From: Acidobacteriaceae bacterium
Lineage (GTDB): Bacteria > Acidobacteriota > Terriglobia > Terriglobales > Acidobacteriaceae
Reading direction: 5' to 3'
Assembly: GCA_030038435.1 (NCBI GenBank)
Contig: JASHOY010000406.1
Coordinates: forward strand, 1 to 40,705
DNA: 40,705 nt
Positions 17,004 through 24,758 of the stretch are shown here, in pieces. The position numbers and the translations under genes are program-made. The notes under the pieces are model-generated. The model was given only the letters and a program-made list of their open reading frames with translations, did not search any database and was not told the DNA's origin. Position 1 is the stretch's first letter; each line of letters begins with the position of its first letter.

Positions 17004-17703
17004 AGTCGAGTTGACCAAGCGCCGCCGCGATTTCACGATTCGCTTTGCGCTCGAGCTCGGCGCCGGGCAATCGGTAGGTCTGTTCGGCGCTTCAGGAGCC
17101 GGCAAAAGCACGGTGCTTGCGTGTATCGCCGGCGTGGAGCAGCCCGATGAAGGCTGCATCGATCTGGGAGGCTTGCGCCTTTTCCCCCCGCCGCTTCCTC
17201 TGCATCAACGCCCGGTCGGCTACCTGACGCAGGAACCGAGCCTGTTTGCGCATCTCAACGTTGGCGAAAACGTGACCTTCGGCGTGGCCAGGCGGGAGGC
17301 CGCCAATCCGGAGTGCGTCTCCTGGATTGCAACCCTCAAGGAACGGCTGAAGCTCGGGCCGCTCTGGGAGGCTTCTGCGGCGCGCATTTCCGGCGGCCAG
17401 GCGCGCCGCGTGGCGCTGGCCCGGATGCTGGCGCGCAAACCGCCGCTGGTGCTCCTCGATGAGCCATTCTCGGGACTCGACCGCCAGTTGGTGCGAGAGC
17501 TGATTGACGATCTGATTTTCTGGAGCAAGAAGATCGGCTTCAGCATGATCGCGGTCGACCATCAATCCGAAGTGCTGATGCGCCTCTGCCCGGAAGCGGC
17601 AATCGTGCTGGAGCAGGGACAGGTGGTTCAGCGCGGCACCTGGAGCGAGCTCTGCAGCGCTCCGGCCACTCCGCTGCTGCGCTCGCTTTTGACACAACTA
17701 TAG
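16996..17703 (+). CDS. modC: Molybdate/tungstate ABC transporter ATPase without C-terminal TOBE domain
   Basis: The 235-residue product has a complete ATPase core: Walker A GASGAGKS (31-38), Q-loop in YLTQEPSLF, signature ISGGQ at 131-135, Walker B LVLLDEP with Asp155/Glu156, and switch His189 (DHQSE). It energises uptake through the adjacent permease. ModC proteins are usually about 350 residues with a C-terminal Mop/TOBE regulatory domain; that part is absent here and the protein ends soon after the nucleotide-binding domain. A separate two-Mop protein is encoded at the head of the operon. The ATG at 16996 (MLKVELTKRRRDF) overlaps the permease gene and has no clear ribosome-binding site, in keeping with coupled translation. 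Confidence 0.92.
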   Translation: MLKVELTKRRRDFTIRFALELGAGQSVGLFGASGAGKSTVLACIAGVEQPDEGCIDLGGLRLFPPPLPLHQRPVGYLTQEPSLFAHLNVGENVTFGVARREAANPECVSWIATLKERLKLGPLWEASAARISGGQARRVALARMLARKPPLVLLDEPFSGLDRQLVRELIDDLIFWSKKIGFSMIAVDHQSEVLMRLCPEAAIVLEQGQVVQRGTWSELCSAPATPLLRSLLTQL

Positions 17704-17766
17704 CCGCAGTTGGAGCGGCCGCAATGGATCGTCAGGAGGACGGGAACCTGATCGGCCCAAAATCGA

Positions 17767-17809
17767 TTTCCCCATCCTTTCGCAAAAGAGCACGAAAAGA
17801 TGGGGGAAA
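17767..17809. terminator. Probable bidirectional terminator between convergent genes
   Basis: Left arm 17767-17782 (TTTCCCCATCCTTTCG) and right arm 17793-17809 pair over about 15 bp with one mismatch and one bulged G, with a 10-nt loop. On the minus strand the stem is followed by a short T-containing stretch, so it best serves the Oar-like gene ending at 17842. It sits in the 138-bp gap between the converging ATPase and receptor genes. Confidence 0.6.
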
Positions 17810-17841
17810 CGGAGATGGGGCGCCATGGACAGAAACGCGCG

Positions 17842-20800
17842 CTAAAACACGACGTGCGCGCCTAGCTGGAACTGCCGGGCAAAGGTCCCGCTGTAAACTC
17901 CGCTCGTGGTGCCGAAGGAACTCGAAGTCGGACTGACGTTGGGCGTGTTGTATTGCGGACGGTTGAGAAAATTGAATGCATCGAGGCGCAACTGGACATC
18001 GACGTGCTCAAAAGTCCTGATGTCCTTCTGCACGGTTCCGTCCCAGTCGCTGGTGTAGTCCTGGCGCAGCGCGTATTGCGGGAAGGTCCGATAGTTGTAG
18101 CTGTTGGGCTGAATATTCGGGTTATACGAAGAGGAAAGCGGATCGTTGTTGCACGACGATCCGCCGTTCTGACAGACCCGTGTGTCGAACACCGATGTGT
18201 TGAATACCGGCTTCCCAAGCACATTGGCGGAGCTATGCTGCTTCATGTGGAAGTCACTCCAGTTGCCGTTGTAGATGACATTGCCCCAGGATATGTCGTA
18301 GCCGGAGAGAAAATTGTAGATGGCCGATACCTGCCAGCCTCCAATCAGGCCGTCGAGCACGCGATTGTCCTGGCTGAAGAACTGGCGGCCGCGGCCGAAG
18401 GGTAACTGATAGGTGCCGTAACCGGCAAAATGGAAGGGGAAATCAGAGGTATTTGTTCCGTAGGTATAAGGGCCTCCGGCATTAAGCTGATTAAAGTAGC
18501 CCAGCAGGCGTGACCACTCGAAGACGCCGTTCATAGTGAGGCCATGGCCCATGGTCTTGGCAAAACGCGCGTTCAATGCGTTGTAGTCCGAAGACTGCGC
18601 GGGAATCAGATTCTCGGTGACTGAGCTGAACTCGGGATAAGTCGCCAGGAATTGGCTGGGAGCAATGAGGGTGCTTGTCGCCAGGCTGCCGGTCATTCCC
18701 TGAACCCCTTTGAAGGGATTGGGGATGGAAGTGGATGCCGGGCCGCCCTTGTAACTGGAGCCGCTGAGCAGATTCGTCGCCGCGACGTCGTAGTATTGTG
18801 AACGACTCAGATAGGGCAAGAGCGGAATCGAGCTTACCTGGTTACCTTCCGGCATGTGCACCTGGTGATTCTCGATGTAGCCCAGATCGATCATCATCGT
18901 TCTTCCGATCTGGTACTGAAGATCAAGGCTGGTGCGCTCCGAATAGGCCACCTTAATGACCGAGGAGTAATACCCCATGCTGTTGCCCAGTTCCGCGTTC
19001 ACTCCCAGCGTGCTACCTGACGGCTCCTGAATCGGGTTCACAGCCGGGGCGCTGGCCGATGTCGGAAATGGATCGCTCATGGTGTTGTTCGTCTCTCCGT
19101 TGTTGCTGGAGGCCACGTAGGGGGTCGACGTTGAGAAACCATAGCTTTGGGCGAAGTCATAATCGCCGAAGGGATTGTCGTAGAGGCCGAAGCCGAGCCG
19201 AACTACGCCTTTCTCATGCAGAAATGCCGGCGCCCAGCTTATGCCGATGCGCGGGCTTACATACAAAGGCGCCGGATGGTAAGCATTCCGGTCACTCGAT
19301 GTTGCGTAGATCGCGCCGCCAGTGGGCAAAAACGATCCCGCCGCGAGCATCGGGCTTGGATTCTTGGCGTAATTTGCCTCAACCGCATCCGTCACTTCGT
19401 TGGTTGCTGTAGGGTTGAACCCGATGACCATGCGGTTCTGGCTCTCGTTCACTGCCGTCTCATGCTCGAAGCGAACACCCGTGCTCACCGTCCAATTCGG
19501 ACGCGCCTTCCAATCGTCCTGGAGGAAAAATGCATCGAGAAAACTGTTGTACTGCAACGCCGGCGCAATGTTCTCGCTGCCGCTGGTGGGAATGCCCAGC
19601 ATGAACAGCGCCAGGGAACTGCCGAAGGGCTGCGCAGCCGCGGAATTGCTGCTGGTTACCGGATTACCCGCCGAGTTGGAGAATTTAAACTCGCCGTCTG
19701 CGTAGCCCGGATTCAGCGTCGACTCCTTATAAGCGCGAAGATCGACGCCGCCGATAAACGTATGCGACTTGTAGATCTTGGTCACATCGGCAAAGAGCTG
19801 CAAGGTGTCGAAATTCTCCAGCGAACCAGGCTCTTCGCTATAGCTCAAGGGATTGGTGGCGTCGCCGAAATCGATTCTCGGAATTGCCAGCGTGGATGCA
19901 TTCTGGGCCAGATAGCCTGGAAATCCGAACGTCGAGGGGCTGATGCCGCCGCTGGCTACATCATTGGTCGAATCTGTCCTGGACATGCCGCCCCGCACAT
20001 CGGAAAACAGCGTGGGCGAAAAGGTGTGGACCTCTTCCACCTGTCCGCCGGCAAAGATCTGATCGGAGGTTGTGCCGCTCAAAACGGTGTTGAATTCGTT
20101 GCTCTGAGAATTGAGGTAGCGGCTGCGATACGCGCTTCCCCAAATCTTGTCGCTGCTGCTGATGTTGTAGTCGATCCGGCCCATGTGCGATCGATAATTC
20201 TGAATGGTGGGAACATAGGCGAAGAAATTGTTCTCGCCATCGGCTGTCGTGGTGGGCCCGGAATAGTTGGGCAATGGCACCAGCTTCAGGTAGGCCTGCG
20301 CGATCGGGCTTACCGCCAATCCGGCATTGGAGAAGAGATTGCCGGGAATTGCCGTCCTGGTGTAATTGGTCTGCGAGCCCGACGCCGAGTTTGGATTGTA
20401 GAGTTGGTACTGCTTGCCCAGATTCAACAACGCTGAAAAGTCGCCATTGCGTTCCGCCTGCGTAGGCACCGTGCCCACCGTCTGTCCCGGCGGCTGCTGG
20501 CCGACATACGCCTCATAGGAATAGAAGAAGAACAGCTTGTTGTGACCGTTGAAGACGTGGGGAATCCAAACCGGTCCGCCAATGGTTCCGCCCACCTGGT
20601 TTTCGTGAGTTGCACTGGGAGCCGAGCTGTCTACCTTCTGCAGATACGGCAATCCGGCCATCCAACTGCATCCGTTCTGGGAGCGGCTCTGAAACTTGCC
20701 ATCCAGCGCCGAGCATCCTGCTGCCTGGTAAAACCAACTCGCCGATCCATGAAACCGGTTAGTGCCACTCTTGGTGGTGATGTTCACCGTGCCGCCCGAG

Positions 20801-21525
20801 GTGTCGCCGTACATCGCGTTGGCGCCGAATTCGTCTACACGCACCTCGTTCACCGAGTCCAGTTCGGGACTGAAGGCCGCATAGCGGTCTCCATCCTGCA
20901 TGTTGGGCACGCCATTGAGCAGCAGTTCGTTCGAAGACGAATTGCCGCCGCCCAGCGAAAAGTCATCCACCGTCTGGTTGCTCACCGGCGACGCCGTGCT
21001 TTGCGCGTGTTTCGCCTTCGTAACTACGCCGTACATGATGCGCGCAAACCCCAGCGGCGACCGACCGTCGCTGGGCAGATCCTGCACCTCATGCGTGGTC
21101 AGCACCTGCCCCGTCGAAGCGTCAGCCAGATCGATCAGCGGGGGAGCCGCATTCACGGTGACCACGGCGGACGCCGATCCCACCGCCAGCTTCACGTTGA
21201 TGGTCACCGTCTGTTGCGTGTGGATCTGAATATCCGTCCTGACAAACTTTTCGAACCCCGGCGCACTCACACTGAGCCGGTAACCGCCCGGCATGAGCGC
21301 CGGCACAGTATAGAATCCGCTGTCGGTTGTGGTTGCACGCGTTACCGCGCCGGTGTCGGTGCTCGTCACCGTTACTGCGGCATGAGAAATCACGGCCCCG
21401 GTAGGGTCCGTTACCTGCCCGGTGATCGCTCCTCGGGAATCTTGCGCGTAGCTCGTTCCGCCCCACAGAACGGAAAAGACCAACGCAATTGAAAGCACAA
21501 ACGTTCCTAATCTCAAACGCTTCAC
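17842..21525 (-). CDS. Oar-like TonB-dependent-receptor-type outer-membrane protein
   Basis: The 1227-residue product begins at a GTG (21525) with AGGAG 8 nt upstream. A signal peptide (hydrophobic FVLSIALVFSVLWGG, cut after SYA) is followed by a carboxypeptidase-regulatory-like beta domain at about residues 28-110 (GAITGQVTDPTGAVI...YRLSVSAPGFEKF), then a plug-like region (ELLLNGVPNMQDGDRY, EVRVDEFGANAMYG, GGTVNITTKSGTNRFHG), and a long beta-barrel ending in a terminal Phe. This is the Oar/TonB-dependent layout expanded in Acidobacteria. Such receptors usually import or bind glycans, sometimes with adhesion roles. No SusD partner is adjacent. The IclR gene lies 572 nt upstream on the same strand. 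The promoter (TTGACA 21607-21602, TATCGT 21583-21578, 18-bp spacer) is flanked by repeated CGGAA dyads. Ligand unknown. Confidence 0.85.
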   Translation of the reverse strand: MKRLRLGTFVLSIALVFSVLWGGTSYAQDSRGAITGQVTDPTGAVISHAAVTVTSTDTGAVTRATTTDSGFYTVPALMPGGYRLSVSAPGFEKFVRTDIQIHTQQTVTINVKLAVGSASAVVTVNAAPPLIDLADASTGQVLTTHEVQDLPSDGRSPLGFARIMYGVVTKAKHAQSTASPVSNQTVDDFSLGGGNSSSNELLLNGVPNMQDGDRYAAFSPELDSVNEVRVDEFGANAMYGDTSGGTVNITTKSGTNRFHGSASWFYQAAGCSALDGKFQSRSQNGCSWMAGLPYLQKVDSSAPSATHENQVGGTIGGPVWIPHVFNGHNKLFFFYSYEAYVGQQPPGQTVGTVPTQAERNGDFSALLNLGKQYQLYNPNSASGSQTNYTRTAIPGNLFSNAGLAVSPIAQAYLKLVPLPNYSGPTTTADGENNFFAYVPTIQNYRSHMGRIDYNISSSDKIWGSAYRSRYLNSQSNEFNTVLSGTTSDQIFAGGQVEEVHTFSPTLFSDVRGGMSRTDSTNDVASGGISPSTFGFPGYLAQNASTLAIPRIDFGDATNPLSYSEEPGSLENFDTLQLFADVTKIYKSHTFIGGVDLRAYKESTLNPGYADGEFKFSNSAGNPVTSSNSAAAQPFGSSLALFMLGIPTSGSENIAPALQYNSFLDAFFLQDDWKARPNWTVSTGVRFEHETAVNESQNRMVIGFNPTATNEVTDAVEANYAKNPSPMLAAGSFLPTGGAIYATSSDRNAYHPAPLYVSPRIGISWAPAFLHEKGVVRLGFGLYDNPFGDYDFAQSYGFSTSTPYVASSNNGETNNTMSDPFPTSASAPAVNPIQEPSGSTLGVNAELGNSMGYYSSVIKVAYSERTSLDLQYQIGRTMMIDLGYIENHQVHMPEGNQVSSIPLLPYLSRSQYYDVAATNLLSGSSYKGGPASTSIPNPFKGVQGMTGSLATSTLIAPSQFLATYPEFSSVTENLIPAQSSDYNALNARFAKTMGHGLTMNGVFEWSRLLGYFNQLNAGGPYTYGTNTSDFPFHFAGYGTYQLPFGRGRQFFSQDNRVLDGLIGGWQVSAIYNFLSGYDISWGNVIYNGNWSDFHMKQHSSANVLGKPVFNTSVFDTRVCQNGGSSCNNDPLSSSYNPNIQPNSYNYRTFPQYALRQDYTSDWDGTVQKDIRTFEHVDVQLRLDAFNFLNRPQYNTPNVSPTSSSFGTTSGVYSGTFARQFQLGAHVVF

Positions 21526-21577
21526 TGGCCAATCTCCTGAATTGCTACTGGAAACTTCTCGATACTGAGACTCAGCA

Positions 21578-21607
21578 ACGATAGAGAGCAGCAAACTTCC
21601 GTGTCAA
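21578..21607 (-). promoter_or_regulatory. Promoter of the Oar-like gene
   Basis: On the minus strand TTGACA (21607-21602) is followed after 18 bp by TATCGT (21583-21578), predicting a start near 21571 and a 45-nt leader. One dyad arm (AACTTCCG, 21594-21601) lies inside the spacer, immediately next to the -35. Confidence 0.5.
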
Positions 21608-21720
21608 TAGAATGTTAGAAAATAATTCCTTCATTTCGGAAGTTAAGTATTTTCACCATTATTTCAACGCAGCAAAGAGCCGATGCTGAGAAGCGGCTTT
21701 CGCGATTCCGCATTTCGGAA
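21594..21720. promoter_or_regulatory. Candidate IclR-type operator cluster (CGGAA dyads)
   Basis: Inverted 8-mers AACTTCCG (21594-21601) and CGGAAGTT (21637-21644) are centred 43 bp apart, close to four helical turns, one arm touching the -35. Farther up, TTCCG-CATTT-CGGAA (21706-21720) is a perfect 15-bp dyad, the size and AT-centred form of known IclR-family sites. The similar half-sites suggest one regulator, most simply the IclR protein encoded directly upstream. Confidence 0.45.
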
Positions 21721-22097
21721 CCGTGAAACGCAAGTAAACTGCGTACCAGGTAATTCCGGCGATCGCGCCGACAATGTGGCGAAATCTTCCCTGACGCCGG
21801 TCACAATTCACCCGGCCGGAAAGCGGAGCTCAATGCTCTATCGAGCGTCGGCGCCATGCCAAATCAGGAGTTCTGGTGAAATGCAACCTTTTCGCACATG
21901 ATGTCGCTTCGCGATACGCATCTCTTTAGAGTCAATGCAAAGTCTGGCGACCGGATGCGGGTGGCCTAACGCAATCACGGAAATAAAAATCAGTAAATTT
22001 CCGATATCTGCCTATTAAATTTAACGATGGCGCCGATGGCGCGCTTGCAATTTTACTTACGGTAAAGCTGCAGAGATCCGTCTTATCCGTTTTAGTC

Positions 22098-22934
22098 TTA
22101 GCTCCCGGAAACCCGAAGTGCGGCTTCCAGCACTGCCTGGCGCGTTTCCGCTTCGCGTTCTGGCGTCATGCGCACCACCGGCGTCGAAACGCTCAGCGCG
22201 GCTACCACTGCCTGTCCCGCAGGGCGGATTGCGGCTGCATAGCAGATTCCGCCCAGCGTCGACTCCTCGCGGTCGCAGCCGATCCCTGTTCGCCGAATCT
22301 CCTCGAATTCCGCAAACAGCTTACCCCGGTCCGTGATCGAATGCTCGGTCCGGCGCGAGAGCCCGTATACCTCCAGAATCCTGTCTGCCAGTTCACGGTC
22401 CTGGAACGCCGTGATCGCTTTGCCCATGGCGCTGCAATGCGGCGGCAAAACCCGCCCTATGCGATTCGACATGCGGATCTCGTGGTAGGTGTCGATCGAG
22501 TCCAGCACGTGAATGCGGTCGTCGTAGAGATAAGCCAGGCTGGCCGTTTCGTTGAACCGGTGCGCCAGCCGCTCCAGTTCCGGATGCGCCTTATCGCGCA
22601 GTGCATTCCCCTGCTCGATCAGCCATCCGAACCGCAGCTTGGCCGCCAGCTGGTAGGTGCCATCGACGGCCTGCTGCAGATAGCCGTGCTTCTCCAGCGT
22701 CAGCAGGACCCGGAAGAGTGTCGATTCCGGCAACCCGGTTCGCGCCCCAATGTCAGTCAGTGCCAGGGGAGCCTTGCCATCGAAGGAGTCCAGGACTTCA
22801 AGCGCGCGGCCAATGGAGCGCAGGTAGTATTGTTCAGTGCTCGAGGCGCTTCCCGCCGATTGCAGGGCCCATTTCGGAATACGGCGTCGAATAGCCTTTG
22901 CGGATGCGGGTCGGGATTCGGTCTTTCCGGACAT
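22098..22934 (-). CDS. IclR-family transcriptional regulator
   Basis: The 278-residue product has a basic N-terminal tail, a winged helix at residues about 40-100 (SIGRALEVLDSFDG, LTDIGARTGLPESTLFRVLLTLEKHGYL) and the IclR ligand-binding domain at 110-275 (VLPPHCSAMGKAITAF, GIGCDREESTLGGICYAAAI). IclR proteins respond to small organic acids or sugar-derived ligands and often control catabolic genes. It lies between the Oar-like receptor gene (downstream, same strand) and the DUF4038 hydrolase gene (divergent), so it is the likely local regulator of this carbohydrate island. ATG at 22934 has GAGGCG 11 nt upstream. Effector unknown. Confidence 0.92.
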   Translation of the reverse strand: MSGKTESRPASAKAIRRRIPKWALQSAGSASSTEQYYLRSIGRALEVLDSFDGKAPLALTDIGARTGLPESTLFRVLLTLEKHGYLQQAVDGTYQLAAKLRFGWLIEQGNALRDKAHPELERLAHRFNETASLAYLYDDRIHVLDSIDTYHEIRMSNRIGRVLPPHCSAMGKAITAFQDRELADRILEVYGLSRRTEHSITDRGKLFAEFEEIRRTGIGCDREESTLGGICYAAAIRPAGQAVVAALSVSTPVVRMTPEREAETRQAVLEAALRVSGS

Positions 22935-23036
22935 GGATGAATGATCGCCTCGCGGTCAGACGTTGGTTAGAACTTAAGAACCTTTATACGCGTCCTGCAC
23001 TATTCCGTCCATTAATTTTCATTTTTAACAACAGGT

Positions 23037-23065
23037 TTGACACTGCCGCTCCGCCTGTGTAGAAC
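23037..23065 (+). promoter_or_regulatory. Sigma70-like promoter of the DUF4038 hydrolase gene
   Basis: TTGACA (23037-23042) and TAGAAC (23060-23065) are separated by exactly 17 bp, predicting a start near 23071 and an approximately 110-nt leader. A single TTCCG half-site (23003-23007) lies 30 bp upstream of the -35. Confidence 0.55.
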
Positions 23066-23180
23066 AAACTTTGCCCGGACATACCCGCGCGCGCTTCTAC
23101 CCTGGTCGCAGATCAATGGGAATTAAATGCCTGGAAACGAAGGACACTGCCCTGGCAGACCTACTCCCAATCGAGGATGA

Positions 23181-24716
23181 ATGGACCGCAGAGAACTGAT
23201 CAAACTGGGAGCTGGCGCGGTGGTTACCGGCCTCACCAGCTCCTCCGCCGCGGAAACCGGCGCAGCCAGCCAGCCAGCCCCTCGCAAGGTGGAGCGCTGG
23301 GGCATCTTCGAACTCACAGCCCGCGGACCATCTTCCGGGAATCCTTTTGTAGATGTTACGTTTGCTTGCCGCTTCACTTCCGGCTTCCGCACCATCGACG
23401 TCCCCGGCTTTTACGACGGCGACGGTGTCTACAAGGTCCGCTTTTCGCCCGACACGGTGGGCCGCTGGACCTACCAGACCACTTCCAGCGACAAATCTCT
23501 CGCGGGCAAATCCGGCAACTTCGAATGCCTTCCCTCGGCGCCCGGCAATCGTGGCCCCGTCGGTCCTGCCCACCGTTTCCATTTTCAGTACGCTGACGGA
23601 ACCGCGTACTTTCCATTCGGCACCACCTGTTACGCCTATAGCTTTGTTCCCGAGCCCTGGCAATCCGACACTTTGCACAACCTCAAGTCCGCCCGCTTCA
23701 ACAAGGTGCGCATGTGTCTCCTGCCCAAAGGGCTGGGTAAGCTTCAGCCCGTGGCCATGCCCTTCGCCCTCAAGCCCGGCGAAACGGTTAACGCTCGCGG
23801 AAACTTCGATCTAACCCGTCTTAACCCGACCTATTTCCAACATGCGGAACGATGCATCGCGGATCTTCTCGCCGCCGACATTCAGGCAGACGTCATTCTC
23901 TTTCATCCCTACGACGCGTGGGGATTCAAGTCCATGGGCGAGGAAGCCGACGACCATTACCTTCGCTATACCATTGCCCGGCTTTCCGCATATCGGAATG
24001 TCTGGTGGTCGGTGGCCAACGAATTCGATCTCATCCGCTCCAAGTCCATGAAGGACTGGGACCGCTTCTTCCGCATCCTTGTCGAATGCGACCCTCACAG
24101 CCGCCTGCGCTCCATTCACTACAGCCGCGTCATGTACGACTACACCAAGCCCTGGTGCACCCACGCCAGCCTGCAGAACTACGAGTTCGACAAGTCTGCC
24201 GAACGCCTTGCCGCCTGGGACAAGCCCATCATCTACGACGAAATCCAATATGAAGGCGACATCGCACGTCGCTGGGGCAATCTCTCACCGGAAGAGATGA
24301 CCTGGCGCTTCTGGCGGGCGATTGTTAACGGCGTCTATGCCACTCACGGCGAAACCTACATCTCCAGTAACGGCTCGCCGGTCTGGTCCGACGCCGGCGA
24401 ACTGCACGGAACCAGCCCCGCGCGCCTCGCCTTCCTGCACGACCTGCTCAAAAAGTCCGGCACGACCGGCCTCATCGCTCCCGAAAACCCGTATTACACC
24501 AACGCCGCCAACCCTGGTCAGGTCTATCTCTGGTTCTTCGACTATCACCAGCCGGCGGAGTATGAATTTCCGCTGCCTGACAAGGGACAATTCAAAGCTA
24601 CGCTCATCGACCCCTGGGCGATGACCACCTCTCCAGTGCCTGGAGCCTTCAGCGGCAAAAGCAACCTCAAGCTACCCGGCAAGCCATATCGCGCCATCCT
24701 CTTCGAGAAGATTTAG
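23181..24716 (+). CDS. DUF5060/DUF4038 apiosidase-like glycoside hydrolase
   Basis: The 511-residue product has a Tat-like N-terminus (MDRRELIKLGAGAVVTG), then a DUF5060 beta-sandwich at about 36-110 (VERWGIFELTARGPSSGNPFVDV, FYDGDGVYKVRFSPD), a DUF4038-type TIM barrel at about 125-400 (ADGTAYFPFGTTCYAY, ILFHPYDAWG, WWSVANEFDLI, IYDEIQYEGD) and a C-terminal beta domain. The Glu in VANEFD and the Glu in YDEIQ are in the positions expected for acid/base and nucleophile. DUF4038 enzymes of GH140 type release apiose or act on pectic side chains, so a pectin-related role is plausible but not shown. A good promoter precedes it. The 883-residue hydrolase-like gene starts 42 nt later on the same strand and probably shares its transcript. 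Confidence 0.85.
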   Translation: MDRRELIKLGAGAVVTGLTSSSAAETGAASQPAPRKVERWGIFELTARGPSSGNPFVDVTFACRFTSGFRTIDVPGFYDGDGVYKVRFSPDTVGRWTYQTTSSDKSLAGKSGNFECLPSAPGNRGPVGPAHRFHFQYADGTAYFPFGTTCYAYSFVPEPWQSDTLHNLKSARFNKVRMCLLPKGLGKLQPVAMPFALKPGETVNARGNFDLTRLNPTYFQHAERCIADLLAADIQADVILFHPYDAWGFKSMGEEADDHYLRYTIARLSAYRNVWWSVANEFDLIRSKSMKDWDRFFRILVECDPHSRLRSIHYSRVMYDYTKPWCTHASLQNYEFDKSAERLAAWDKPIIYDEIQYEGDIARRWGNLSPEEMTWRFWRAIVNGVYATHGETYISSNGSPVWSDAGELHGTSPARLAFLHDLLKKSGTTGLIAPENPYYTNAANPGQVYLWFFDYHQPAEYEFPLPDKGQFKATLIDPWAMTTSPVPGAFSGKSNLKLPGKPYRAILFEKI

Positions 24717-24758
24717 GCCTTGGTGAAAATGAGAAATCATCCCGCAGGAATCCACGTC

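Larger units (their letters stand above)
21526..22097. other. 572-bp control region upstream of the Oar-like gene
   Basis: No gene is seen. It is more AT-rich than its flanks and contains the receptor promoter and the CGGAA/TTCCG dyads at 21594-21720, plus an inverted repeat CGGAAAT (21978-21984) / ATTTCCG (21997-22003). Any terminator of the upstream iclR gene was not found. Confidence 0.5.
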
